This document shows positions 8,400 to 16,538 of a stretch of DNA of 64,000 bases, in pieces. Location: positions 868,001 through 932,000 of the forward strand of contig NZ_CBDAQN010000003.1 of the NCBI RefSeq assembly GCF_965199065.1. Reading direction: 5' to 3'. The notes beneath the pieces are model-generated. The model was given only the letters and a program-made list of their open reading frames with translations, was not told the origin of the DNA and did not search any database. Each line of letters starts with the position of its first letter. The first letter of the stretch is position 1. The DNA comes from Acidisoma sp965199065 (lineage in GTDB: Bacteria; Pseudomonadota; Alphaproteobacteria; Acetobacterales; Acetobacteraceae). The position numbers and the translations under genes are program-made.

Positions 8400-8878
8400 G
8401 GTGCCGGGTCGACACGACGGCCGCCGATGATGATCTCGAAGTAGAGATGGGTGCCGAGGGTGAGGCCGGTCCGCCCGACGCGCCCGATCCACTGCCCCGC
8501 GCGAAGCCGCGTCGCTCCGTCCGCGATGGCGGGGGCAACCATGCCGAGATGGGCATAGAGCGCGCGAAAGCCCTGATGCTGGACCAGAACCTCCAGCCCG
8601 CCCATGCCCTCGCGGTCGATGCGAATGATACGGCCGGCAGCCACGGCGGACACGCGGGCGCCTGCTGCCGCGCGCAGGTCGACACCCCAGTGGAAGCGGC
8701 CTGCCACCGGCGCGGCGGCAAGATATCGCGGCCCGAAGGGCGAAGTGACGCAGCCAGGCGCCACCGGCCTGATCAGCGGTGACGGAGGGAACCCTGCTCC
8801 AGTGGCAGTGGCGATGCCGAGGCCAAAGACGAACAGGATGTTGGGGACAAGCGGCGTGATCCTCAAGGCGGTCTCCAT
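8336..8878 (-). CDS. M23 (LytM) family peptidase, possibly inactive
   Basis: About 180 residues from the ATG at 8878 (the frame is open to 8965, but METALRITPL begins the hydrophobic leader). A signal anchor is followed by one LytM domain. The first zinc motif HxxxD is present in FHWGVDLRAA and the YAHLG strand is intact, but the closing HxH motif reads GTHLYFEI: the second histidine, a zinc ligand in LytM, is a tyrosine (TAC for CAC). Active family members cut peptidoglycan cross-bridges; degenerate ones (EnvC, NlpD) activate amidases. The intact fold with a missing ligand suggests the second role. It is convergent with the DUF218 gene. Confidence 0.85.
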   Translation of the reverse strand: METALRITPLVPNILFVFGLGIATATGAGFPPSPLIRPVAPGCVTSPFGPRYLAAAPVAGRFHWGVDLRAAAGARVSAVAAGRIIRIDREGMGGLEVLVQHQGFRALYAHLGMVAPAIADGATRLRAGQWIGRVGRTGLTLGTHLYFEIIIGGRRVDPAPYLGVTACGPGNRALVRPSSQ

Positions 8879-9079
8879 CCGGGTTGCTTTCGGGCGCGCA
8901 ATGCTTGATGGGCTGGGCAGAAGGAACCACTGTCGGACGCCGGATCCTCTCAAACAACATTCCAAAGCTCCGTTAACGCTTTGGGAGGGAATGATCTTGC
9001 TCTATGCGATTAGCGGGTTCGCTCTTACGGTCGCTGCTGTTCCGCTCAAAACGTTTTTTGCGGCGCAGCGGGAGGTGTC

Positions 9080-9745
9080 ATGCGTGTTCTAGCGGTCGGC
9101 TTGGTCGGGTTGACATTGGTTTGCGCGATGCTGGTGTCGTCCCCGGTTTCTCATGCTCAGACGGCCAGTGACCCGTTAGGTCTGACTGCGGGCAGCTTTC
9201 TGCTGCGCGGGCGCCTCGTCGGGATTTTTCCCAACAACTCGGATTCGACGATTTCGTTGATCGGAGGCCATATCGAGGTCAGCAATTCGATCACCCCGGA
9301 AGTCGATCTCTCGTATTTCCTGACCGATCATCTCGCCATAGAAGGTGAGGCCGGCATTACCCGCAACAACCTGACGGCGGAGGACACCGCACTGGGCCGC
9401 CTCGACGTAGGCAAGGTTTGGGGTGCGCCGATCATCGCGCTCCTCCAGTACCACCTTCTGCCCCGCTCGCGCTGGAACCCGTATGCCGGCGTGGGAGTTG
9501 CCTTCCTCCCTTATTTCGACGCTCAGCCCGCCGGTGGGCTTGTGCAGCAGCTCTCCGTGCAATCGGAAGTCGGCGCGGCATTTCAGGCGGGGATCGACCT
9601 GCAGGTGACAGGCCGCTGGTACGGCAACCTGGACCTCAAGAAACTCATCGTCAGTTCCGCGGCGACCGTCGACGACGGTGCGATCGAAGCGAACGGCCAC
9701 ATCGACCCGCTCATCGTTGGCCTCGGCATCGGCTACCGGTTCTGA
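9080..9745 (+). CDS. OmpW-family outer membrane protein
   Basis: 221 residues with a Sec signal peptide (cleavage likely after VSHAQ, about residue 27) and an eight-stranded barrel pattern. OmpW hallmarks are the first strand FLLRGRLVGIFP, PEVDLSYFLTDHLAIEGEAG, NPYAGVGVAFLPYF and the terminal strand IVGLGIGYRF with the C-terminal Phe required for outer-membrane insertion. OmpW proteins form small hydrophobic channels, and some act in uptake of hydrophobic compounds or in stress resistance. The stop is 9 bp before gpsA. Confidence 0.93.
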   Translation: MRVLAVGLVGLTLVCAMLVSSPVSHAQTASDPLGLTAGSFLLRGRLVGIFPNNSDSTISLIGGHIEVSNSITPEVDLSYFLTDHLAIEGEAGITRNNLTAEDTALGRLDVGKVWGAPIIALLQYHLLPRSRWNPYAGVGVAFLPYFDAQPAGGLVQQLSVQSEVGAAFQAGIDLQVTGRWYGNLDLKKLIVSSAATVDDGAIEANGHIDPLIVGLGIGYRF

Positions 9746-9754
9746 CGCCCCCCG

Positions 9755-10705
9755 ATGCCCACCGATCCGTGGCACGTTCTAATCGTCGGCTACGGCGGCT
9801 TCGGGCAGGCTCTCGCGCTCTCTCTGCACCGTAGCGACAACATCGCGATCGATGTCTTCACCCGCCGGCCAGCCGCTGCCGATCAACGCCTGAACGCCGT
9901 CTCCCGCTTCATCCACCACCTGCCCGAGATCGACCTTGCCCGCTACGACATCGCGATCCTGGCGCTGCCGAGCGGCGCTCTGGCCTCCGTTCTGGACCGC
10001 ATCCCCCGCAACGCCCCTCGGGCGACGGTGCTTTCCTGCGTCAAGGGTATGGATGCCGAAACCCACGCTTTCCCGACGGACCTGATCGCGCTCCATCTTC
10101 CCGGCCACCCAATCGGCATGCTGTCCGGCCCCACCTTCGCGGGTGAGATGATGGCAGGACACAAGGTCTGGATGTCGCTGGGCTGCCGCGATCCGGCCCA
10201 AGGTCAGGCACTGGCGGCAAGGCTCGCTGGCCCGCGGCTTGCCCTCACTGCCACCACGGACGTGCGCGGGTTGGAGATCGTGGGCGTGGCCAAGAACATC
10301 GTCGCCATTGGCGCCGGGCTCGTGCAGGGCCTCGGGCTGGGGGAGAACACCCGCGCGAGCTATGTCGCCCGCGGCATCGGCGAGTTGCAGCGGCTGCTGC
10401 CCAGCCTTGGCGGCCGGGCCGAGACTGTGATGGCGCCGGGCGCGCTCGGCGACCTCATTCTCACCTGCACCTCCCGCCAGTCCCGCAACTACCGCTTCGG
10501 GCAGGAACTTGGGGAACGCATCGCCCCACTGTCCAGCGAGGGCGTTTCCGCGCTGGTCCCCCTGGCCGAAGGCAGTCGCTCGATCACTTCGTTTCTCGCC
10601 TTCATGCGCCGTCAGGGAGCCACCTCGCCGTTCTTCGAGGGCTTGGCGACCGCGATCGGGAATCCCTCGACCATGTCGGCGAAGCTGCTGGCGACGATCG
10701 ACTGA
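9755..10705 (+). CDS. gpsA: NAD(P)H-dependent glycerol-3-phosphate dehydrogenase
   Basis: 316 residues; reduces dihydroxyacetone phosphate to sn-glycerol-3-phosphate for phospholipid synthesis. The N-terminal Rossmann motif is VLIVGYGGFGQALAL. Family signatures follow in order: GMLSGPTFAGEMM, the catalytic-lysine block VAKNIVAIGAGLVQGLGLG with NTRASYVARG, and APGALGDLILTCTS followed by SRNYRFG. The dinucleotide motif has Tyr where GpsA usually has a small residue (GYGGFG), and N/TVALW is replaced, so it is a somewhat diverged copy. It follows ompW closely and its end is 2 bp from the convergent Lrp gene. Confidence 0.93.
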   Translation: MPTDPWHVLIVGYGGFGQALALSLHRSDNIAIDVFTRRPAAADQRLNAVSRFIHHLPEIDLARYDIAILALPSGALASVLDRIPRNAPRATVLSCVKGMDAETHAFPTDLIALHLPGHPIGMLSGPTFAGEMMAGHKVWMSLGCRDPAQGQALAARLAGPRLALTATTDVRGLEIVGVAKNIVAIGAGLVQGLGLGENTRASYVARGIGELQRLLPSLGGRAETVMAPGALGDLILTCTSRQSRNYRFGQELGERIAPLSSEGVSALVPLAEGSRSITSFLAFMRRQGATSPFFEGLATAIGNPSTMSAKLLATID

Positions 10706-10707
10706 CG

Positions 10708-11187
10708 TCAGATGGGAACGCCCGGCTGATTTTTGCTCGTGCGTATCGTCTGCAGCGTCTGCACGCGGCTGACCTCGGCGATGCCTGTCAGGCGCTGGGT
10801 GAGAATATTCTCATGCGCCGCGTCGCGGGCGACGACGCGCAACAGGAAATCGCCGCCGCCTCTGATCATATGGCATTCGCGCACCTCGTCCCATTGCGCC
10901 ACGGTCCGTTCGAAGCCGGAAAGGACCGCCTCCTTCTGGCTGTCGAGCCCGACGATGACGAAGAAGGTGATGCTCCAGCCGAGTTTGCCGGCGTCCGTTT
11001 CGGCATGATACCCGCGAATGAGGCCGGATTCCTCGAGCCTGCGCACCCGGCGAAGGCAGGGCGGCGCGGAGATGCCCGCCCGCCGCGCCAGCTCCACGTT
11101 GGTGATGCGACCATCCATCTGCAGCTCGCTCAGGATGCGCCGGTCGATCGCGTCGAAGTCGCCGGCATCGGTCAGGTCGATCTTCAT
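10708..11187 (-). CDS. Lrp/AsnC-family transcriptional regulator
   Basis: 159 residues. An N-terminal winged helix-turn-helix (FDAIDRRILSELQMDGRITN, then LARRAGISAPPCLRRVRRLEE) is followed by the RAM ligand domain with GGGDFLLRVVARD. The first ATG consistent with the family is at 11187; the frame is open to 11232. It is divergent from trxB with 169 bp between starts. An Lrp gene next to trxB and a LysR gene is a conserved alphaproteobacterial arrangement, which suggests it acts on this promoter region or on amino-acid genes. The ligand is probably an amino acid but cannot be named. Confidence 0.93.
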   Translation of the reverse strand: MKIDLTDAGDFDAIDRRILSELQMDGRITNVELARRAGISAPPCLRRVRRLEESGLIRGYHAETDAGKLGWSITFFVIVGLDSQKEAVLSGFERTVAQWDEVRECHMIRGGGDFLLRVVARDAAHENILTQRLTGIAEVSRVQTLQTIRTSKNQPGVPI

Positions 11188-11356
11188 ACGCGGATCCAAA
11201 CACTCCCTCGCGGTCCAACGCCAGCGGGCCACGCAATATTATTTCATTCGCAGCGAACGGGAGCAATAACTTCGCAGTTAGGCCTAGGCTTTTCCTTGCC
11301 TTGCCTTTCCGAGGACCGATATTCTAATCAGCTACGAATCGGTGGAACCCATTGTT

Positions 11357-12325
11357 ATGCCTGAGACGCAACCAATCCCGGTGCTCATCATCGGCGCCGG
11401 CCCTGCCGGCTATACGGCGGCGATCTATGCGGCGCGGGCAGGGCTTTCCCCGGTTCTCGTGGCGGGACTTCAGCCGGGCGGACAGCTCACCATTACGACC
11501 GATGTCGAGAATTATCCCGGATTCGCCGACGCCATCCAGGGTCCGTGGCTCATGGAACAGATGGCGGCTCAGGCCGAGCACATGGGCACGCGCGTCGTCC
11601 ACGACATCATTACCCAGGTCGACTTCTCGCGGCGGCCGTTCGTTTGTCTGTCCGACTCGGACGAACGCTTCCGCGCCAACGCCATCGTCATCGCCACCGG
11701 CGCCTCCGCGCGATGGCTGGAGATTCCGTCGGAGCGCGCCTTGCGCGGCGCGGGCGTATCGGCTTGCGCGACCTGCGACGGGTTCTTTTATCGCGGCCGC
11801 GATGTCGCGGTGATCGGCGGGGGCAATACCGCGGTGGAGGAGGCGCTCTATCTCACCCATCATGCACGGCATGTCACCCTGGTGCATCGCCGCGACGTGT
11901 TGCGGGCCGAGCGCATCCTGCAGGACCGCCTCTTCTCCAACCCCAAGGTTTCGGTGATCTGGGACCATGCGGTGGACGAAATTCTCGGCGACGGCACGCC
12001 GGCTGTGGTGACGGGGCTTCGCCTCTCGCACGTCCGCACCGGTGCGACGCAGACGCTGGCGCTGGACGGCGTGTTCGTCGCCATTGGCCATACGCCGAAC
12101 ACCACGATTTTCCGCGACGCGCTCGATCTGGATGCCGACGGCTACATAGTGACGGAACCGGGCACCACGCGAACCTCGGTGCCCGGTATTTTCGCCGCCG
12201 GTGACGTGCAGGACCGGATATACAGGCAGGCGGTAACGGCCGCCGGCTCCGGGTGCATGGCGGCGCTGGATGCTGAGAAATGGCTGTCGCACAGCCTGTC
12301 CGAGGTTTCGGTAGCGGCCTATTAG
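11357..12325 (+). CDS. trxB: Thioredoxin-disulfide reductase
   Basis: About 322 residues; uses NADPH to reduce thioredoxin. FAD motif VLIIGAGPAGYTAAIYAARA at the N-terminus, redox-active CATC (C137 and C140) in GVSACATCDGFF, NADPH motif VIGGGNTAVEEAL with HRRD after it, and the second FAD block GIFAAGDVQD. ATG 11357 is preferred; a GTG at 11342 is in frame. It lies between the divergent Lrp gene and the co-oriented LysR gene. Confidence 0.95.
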   Translation: MPETQPIPVLIIGAGPAGYTAAIYAARAGLSPVLVAGLQPGGQLTITTDVENYPGFADAIQGPWLMEQMAAQAEHMGTRVVHDIITQVDFSRRPFVCLSDSDERFRANAIVIATGASARWLEIPSERALRGAGVSACATCDGFFYRGRDVAVIGGGNTAVEEALYLTHHARHVTLVHRRDVLRAERILQDRLFSNPKVSVIWDHAVDEILGDGTPAVVTGLRLSHVRTGATQTLALDGVFVAIGHTPNTTIFRDALDLDADGYIVTEPGTTRTSVPGIFAAGDVQDRIYRQAVTAAGSGCMAALDAEKWLSHSLSEVSVAAY

Positions 12326-12334
12326 CGTGCGTAA

Positions 12335-12476
12335 TTTGAAGTTCGCGCCTGTCTCGGAGCACCGACTTGCGAACTTCAAAATCCAAAAGCACACTAGAAT
12401 CAAATGTTTGCTAGTGTAGCTTCTGATTCTGAAGTTCGCTCGGAGGCTGCCGCGAGTGGATGCGAGCTTCGGAATC
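12335..12476 (+). repeat. Tandem palindromic intergenic units (REP/BIME-like)
   Basis: Between trxB and the LysR gene lie nested inverted repeats. Unit 1 is TTTGAAGTTCGC (12335-12346) with its exact complement GCGAACTTCAAA (12369-12380). A middle hairpin pairs ACACTAG (12391-12397) with CTAGTGT (12411-12417). Unit 2 begins GATTCTGAAGTTCGC (from about 12425) and closes with GCGAGCTTCGGAATC (ending about 12476), 13 of 15 pairs. Units 1 and 2 share the GAAGTTCGC core, so this looks like two copies of one palindromic element rather than a simple terminator. There is no open frame in the 232 bp gap. Confidence 0.65.
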
Positions 12477-12557
12477 GCTACGCTAGGCAGGAGAAGGGTG
12501 GCGCGGAGGGCTGCGCCATCAATGAAGTGAACCTCGGGCTGGATCGGGATCGGCAGT

Positions 12558-13442
12558 ATGGATTGGGATAAATTGAGGGTTTTCCACTCGGTGGCGGAGG
12601 CGGGAAGCTTCACCCACGCGGGTGATACCTTGAACCTCAGCCAATCCGCCGTCTCCCGTCAGATTTCCGCGCTCGAGGAAGCCTTGCAGGTGCCGCTTTT
12701 CCACCGCCATGCGCGCGGCCTCATCCTGACCGAACAGGGCGAGGCGCTGAACCGCACGGTTCGGGAGGTTTTCGCCAAGCTCGCAATGACCGAGGCGCTG
12801 CTGACCGAGAGCAAGGAGAAGCCCGCCGGGCGGCTGAAGGTGACGACCACGGTGGGCTTCGGCTCCATCTGGCTCGCCTCCCGCGCCCAGGCCTTCCTCG
12901 AGCAGTATCCCGAAGTCTCGATGTCCCTGCTGCTCGATGACGGCGACCTCGACCTCGCCATGCGCGAGGCCGACGTGGCCATCCGCATGCATCCGCCGAA
13001 GCAGCCCGATCTCGTCCAGCGGCACCTCATGGACATCCATTGGACGGTCTTCGCCGCTCCGGAGTACATCAAGAAGCACGGCACGCCGCAAACGCCGGAG
13101 GATCTCGACAACCACAAGATCATCCTGTTCGGGGGCTATCGCCCTCCGGTCGAGGACATCAACTGGCTGGCCGAAGCAGGCCGCCGTCCAGGGAACCCTC
13201 GCCGCGCGGCGCTCGAGATCAACAACCTGCACGGCATGGCGCTCGCCATCCGGTCCGGGCTCGGCATCGGCGTGCTGCCGGATTACCTGGCGCGCGACAC
13301 CGAAGGGCTGGTCCACGTCCTGCCGGACGTGAAGGCTCCGAAGGTCGATGTGTTCTTCGTCTATCCGGAGGAGTTGCGGAACTCGAAGCGCGTCGCCGTC
13401 TTCCGCGACTTCCTCCTGGCGCATATCGCCGAGAAATCCTGA
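12558..13442 (+). CDS. LysR-family transcriptional regulator
   Basis: 294 residues. N-terminal winged helix (MDWDKLRVFHSVAEAGSFT, then LNLSQSAVSRQISALEEAL) and a LysR substrate-binding domain from about residue 90. It follows trxB, and this trxB-LysR pairing recurs in alphaproteobacteria. The co-inducer is unknown. The start ATG is the conventional family start. The next gene, nth, begins 24 bp after the stop. Confidence 0.94.
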   Translation: MDWDKLRVFHSVAEAGSFTHAGDTLNLSQSAVSRQISALEEALQVPLFHRHARGLILTEQGEALNRTVREVFAKLAMTEALLTESKEKPAGRLKVTTTVGFGSIWLASRAQAFLEQYPEVSMSLLLDDGDLDLAMREADVAIRMHPPKQPDLVQRHLMDIHWTVFAAPEYIKKHGTPQTPEDLDNHKIILFGGYRPPVEDINWLAEAGRRPGNPRRAALEINNLHGMALAIRSGLGIGVLPDYLARDTEGLVHVLPDVKAPKVDVFFVYPEELRNSKRVAVFRDFLLAHIAEKS

Positions 13443-13466
13443 TCCGTCAGTCGGACTGATGCGCTG

Positions 13467-14210
13467 ATGGCCGAGCCACCGCTCCCGAAGTCGAAGCCGG
13501 CTGCCCGGATGCCTGCCCGGAACGTGCGGCCCTTCATGCAGGCGCTGCACGAGCATTGGCCGGACGCGAGGACGGAGCTGGTCTACAAAGACCCCTACAC
13601 GCTCCTCGTGTCGGTCGTGCTGTCGGCCCAGACGACGGACGCCGCCGTAAATCGCGCCACCGGACCCCTGTTCACCGCCGCGCCAACGCCCGTTGCGATG
13701 GTGGCGCTCGGCGAGGCCGGCCTCAGCGGCTACATCAAGTCGATTGGCCTGTGGCAGGCGAAGGCGCGTGCGGTCATCGGGCTCTCCGAGCGCCTCATCG
13801 CCGAGCATGGAGGCGAGGTTCCCCACGACCGCGAGGCGCTCGAGGCGCTGCCCGGCGTCGGCCGCAAAACCGCCAACGTGGTGCTGAACGTCGCCTTCGG
13901 GGAGGCGACGATCGCGGTTGACACGCATCTCTTCCGCCTCGGCAACCGCACCGGGCTCGCGCCCGGCACGACGCCCCGCGCGGTGGAGGACGGGCTCCTC
14001 AAGCGCATCCCGAAGGACATGCTGCTGCTGGCGCATCACTGGCTGATCCTGCACGGGCGCTATATCTGCAAGGCACGGACGCCAGAGTGCTGGCGCTGCA
14101 ACGCGGCCCCCTGGTGCGGCTTCCAGCCGAAGACGCCGCCGCACTCCGAGAAGCGGCCATCTCCGAAACCGCGTGGCCGGATCACCGCCACCGAGATAGA
14201 AGACCCGTAA
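13467..14210 (+). CDS. nth: Endonuclease III
   Basis: 247-residue bifunctional DNA glycosylase/AP lyase of base excision repair for oxidised pyrimidines. The helix-hairpin-helix LPGVGRKTANVV holds catalytic K134, the general Asp is D152 (VDTHLFR), and the [4Fe-4S] cluster uses C201, C208, C211 and C217 (spacing 6-2-5). The N-terminal 20 residues and the C-terminal 30 (rich in Pro, Lys, Arg) are longer than in E. coli Nth, and may be disordered. Confidence 0.96.
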   Translation: MAEPPLPKSKPAARMPARNVRPFMQALHEHWPDARTELVYKDPYTLLVSVVLSAQTTDAAVNRATGPLFTAAPTPVAMVALGEAGLSGYIKSIGLWQAKARAVIGLSERLIAEHGGEVPHDREALEALPGVGRKTANVVLNVAFGEATIAVDTHLFRLGNRTGLAPGTTPRAVEDGLLKRIPKDMLLLAHHWLILHGRYICKARTPECWRCNAAPWCGFQPKTPPHSEKRPSPKPRGRITATEIEDP

Positions 14211-14227
14211 TTTCGAGGGATTTCGTG

Positions 14228-15319
14228 ATGCGGGTCGTCGTGGCCATGTCCGGCGGTGTGGATAGCTCGGTCGTCGCCGGTCTTCTGTCCGAACAGGGGC
14301 ATGAGGTCATCGGCGTGACCCTCCAGCTCTACGACCACGGCGCCGCCGCCAAGAGGCGTGGCGCCTGCTGCGCCGGCGAGGACATCCATGACGCCCGCCG
14401 CGTCGCCGACAGCCTCGGCATCGCCCATTACGTGATCGACGCCGAAGCCCGCTTCAGGGCGGCGGTGATGGAGGATTTCGCTGCCGGCTACGCGGCGGGA
14501 GAGACGCCGGTTCCCTGCGTGCGATGCAACCAGAGCCTGAAGTTCGGCGACCTCATCGACATGGCGCGCGACCTCGGCGCCGAGGCGATGGCCACCGGCC
14601 ATTACGTGCGCCGGGTCGAGGGGACGGATGGCCCTGAACTGCACAAGGCGGCCGACGCGGCGCGTGACCAGAGCTGGTTCCTGTTCGCGACGACGCGCGA
14701 GCAACTCGCCTACAGCCGCTTTCCCCTGGGCGACATGCCGGACAAGGCCGCCGTTCGCGCCGAAGCCGCGCGGCTGGGGCTCGCCGTCGCGGTGAAGCCC
14801 GACAGTCAGGACATCTGCTTCGTGCCCGCCGGCAGCTACACCGACATCGTGCGGAAGCTCCGTCCGGAGGCGATGGCGCCGGGCGAGATCGTCGACGCCG
14901 AGGGCCGGGTGGTCGGCCGCCACGAGGGCGTCGCGCACTATACGGTCGGCCAGGCCAAGCGGCTCGGGCTGCCGCGTGCGGAGGGCAAGGCCGCGCCTGT
15001 GGTGACACGGCTGGACCCGGCGCGCCGGCGGGTGGTGATCGGCCCGCGCGGTGCGGGCGAGCGCGTCGTGCGGCTGCGTGAAGTGAATTGGCTGACGGCG
15101 GCGCCCGTCTCCGGGCTGCGGGTGTCGGTCAAGCTGCGTGCGCGGGCGGAGCCGGCGGGCGCTGTGGTGCGGCCTGTAGGCGGAGACGGCGCAGAGGTTC
15201 TGCTGGATGAGGCCGCATTGCCAGCGCCCGGTCAGGCCTGCGTGTTCTACCAGGGGGAGCGGGTGATCGGCGGCGGTTTCATCGAACGGCCGGTGGAGTT
15301 TCTGGCCGTCGGGAGCTAG
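14228..15319 (+). CDS. mnmA: tRNA 2-thiouridine(34) synthase
   Basis: 363 residues; thiolates U34 of Lys, Glu and Gln tRNAs. The PP-loop SGGVDSS is at residues 8-14, the acceptor Cys in PCVRCNQSLKF and the second catalytic Cys in DSQDICFVP. The start is fixed at 14228 by the PP-loop position, with GAGGGA 8 bp upstream; the frame is open 141 bp further up inside nth. 17 bp separate it from nth. Confidence 0.96.
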   Translation: MRVVVAMSGGVDSSVVAGLLSEQGHEVIGVTLQLYDHGAAAKRRGACCAGEDIHDARRVADSLGIAHYVIDAEARFRAAVMEDFAAGYAAGETPVPCVRCNQSLKFGDLIDMARDLGAEAMATGHYVRRVEGTDGPELHKAADAARDQSWFLFATTREQLAYSRFPLGDMPDKAAVRAEAARLGLAVAVKPDSQDICFVPAGSYTDIVRKLRPEAMAPGEIVDAEGRVVGRHEGVAHYTVGQAKRLGLPRAEGKAAPVVTRLDPARRRVVIGPRGAGERVVRLREVNWLTAAPVSGLRVSVKLRARAEPAGAVVRPVGGDGAEVLLDEAALPAPGQACVFYQGERVIGGGFIERPVEFLAVGS

Positions 15320-15352
15320 GCCTCCGTCTTCCCGCCCAAGGAGCCCAGCCTC

Positions 15353-16198
15353 ATGCTCATCGCCCAGCTATCGGACCTGCATGTGCGGCCACGCGGCATT
15401 CCCGCCGCCCGCGTCGTCGAGACCAACATGCTGGTAGAGCGCGCGCTCGCGGCTGTCGCCGCGCTCAACCCGCGCCCGGATGTGGTGGTGGTTTCCGGCG
15501 ACGTGACCGAATGCGGCCGCCCCGAGGAGTACAGGATGGCGGCTGAGCTGTTCCGCCGCCACCTGACGATGCCGGTGTTCGTGGTGCCCGGCAACCATGA
15601 CCGGCGGGAGCATTTCCGGGCCGGGCTCGGCCACATGCCCGGGGTGACAAAACATCCCGACTTCGTCCAGTATGCGGTGGACGATTACCCGGTCCGTCTG
15701 GTGATGCTGGACTCGGTGGTCCCGGAGGCCGGCCACGGGTTGCTGTGCGACCGCCGGCTGGCGTTCCTGGACGAGACGCTGGGCGCCGATCCGCACAAGC
15801 CGACGATGCTGGTGCTGCATCACCCACCGATGCTGACGGGTGCGGCGGGGATGGATGGGATTTTCCTCCGCAACACCACGGCGCTGGGGGCGCTGCTGGA
15901 GCGGCACCCTCAGGTGGAGCGCATCCTGACCGGGCATCACCACCGGTCGATCGTCGGGCGGCTGGGCCACGCGATCGTCATCGTGGCACCCGCCGTCGTG
16001 CATCAGACGGAGCTGAACCTGCTGGGCGGGCGGCCTGATCAGCTGGTCCTGGAGCCGCCCGCCTATCACCTGCACCTGCACCTGCCGGAGAGCGGGATCG
16101 CGACGCATACGGCCTTCGTGGAGCGCTTCCCAGGCCCCTACCCTTTCCTGGTCGATGACGACTACCCTGGTTACCCCGCTAGAGGTGGTAAGGCCTGA
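15353..16198 (+). CDS. Calcineurin-like metallophosphoesterase (CpdA-type)
   Basis: 281 residues with the full metallophosphoesterase motif set: AQLSDLHV (D-x-H), VVSGDVTE (GD), VPGNHDRR (GNHD), LHHPPM and ILTGHHHRS (GHxH). Order and spacing match class III cyclic-nucleotide phosphodiesterases such as CpdA, but some members act on phospholipids, so cAMP hydrolysis is an inference. Start ATG 15353 is preceded by AAGGAG. It probably belongs to the same transcription unit as mnmA (33 bp gap). Confidence 0.9.
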   Translation: MLIAQLSDLHVRPRGIPAARVVETNMLVERALAAVAALNPRPDVVVVSGDVTECGRPEEYRMAAELFRRHLTMPVFVVPGNHDRREHFRAGLGHMPGVTKHPDFVQYAVDDYPVRLVMLDSVVPEAGHGLLCDRRLAFLDETLGADPHKPTMLVLHHPPMLTGAAGMDGIFLRNTTALGALLERHPQVERILTGHHHRSIVGRLGHAIVIVAPAVVHQTELNLLGGRPDQLVLEPPAYHLHLHLPESGIATHTAFVERFPGPYPFLVDDDYPGYPARGGKA

Positions 16199-16210
16199 CC
16201 GCAAGCCGGG

Positions 16211-16239
16211 TTGACGGCAGGCGGGGCGGGCGCTATCCG
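16211..16239 (+). promoter_or_regulatory. Candidate sigma-70 promoter for tRNA-Met
   Basis: TTGACG at 16211-16216 and TATCCG at 16234-16239 with a 17 bp spacer, placing a start about 36 bp ahead of the tRNA. No gene occupies this stretch. Confidence 0.5.
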
Positions 16240-16281
16240 CACCCACCGCGCCGGGGTCACCTGCGGCGGTTGTTCTGGTTT

Positions 16282-16356
16282 GGCGGCGTAGCTCAGCGGT
16301 AGAGCAGGGGAATCATAATCCCTTGGTCGGCGGTTCAAATCCGTCCGCCGCTACCA
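16282..16356 (+). tRNA. tRNA-Met (CAT), elongator type
   Basis: 75 nt cloverleaf: acceptor GGCGGCG with CGCCGCT (G1-T72 wobble), D arm with AGCTCAGCGGTAGAGC, anticodon stem GGGGA/TCCCT around loop ATCATAA (anticodon CAT), T arm GGCGG-TTCAAAT-CCGTC, and an encoded ACCA end. It lacks the mismatched 1-72 C-A and the three G-C pairs under the anticodon loop of initiator tRNA, so elongator Met is favoured. A lysidine-modified tRNA-Ile2 also carries CAT; that is less likely from the overall sequence. Confidence 0.9.
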
Positions 16357-16538
16357 GATTTGCGTATCCAGCGATAACTCCTCAGCCACGGGCCAAGCGA
16401 GCTTTCCATCCCGGTCGTTCCATCGTGGCGGGAAAACGATCCTCTACTTGGTTGCGCCAGCGACGTTGGATCTTCTTGTAGCGATGACTCGTCCGCTGGC
16501 TATTTCCTGCGAGTGAACCTCAACAAGCGAGCATCGAC

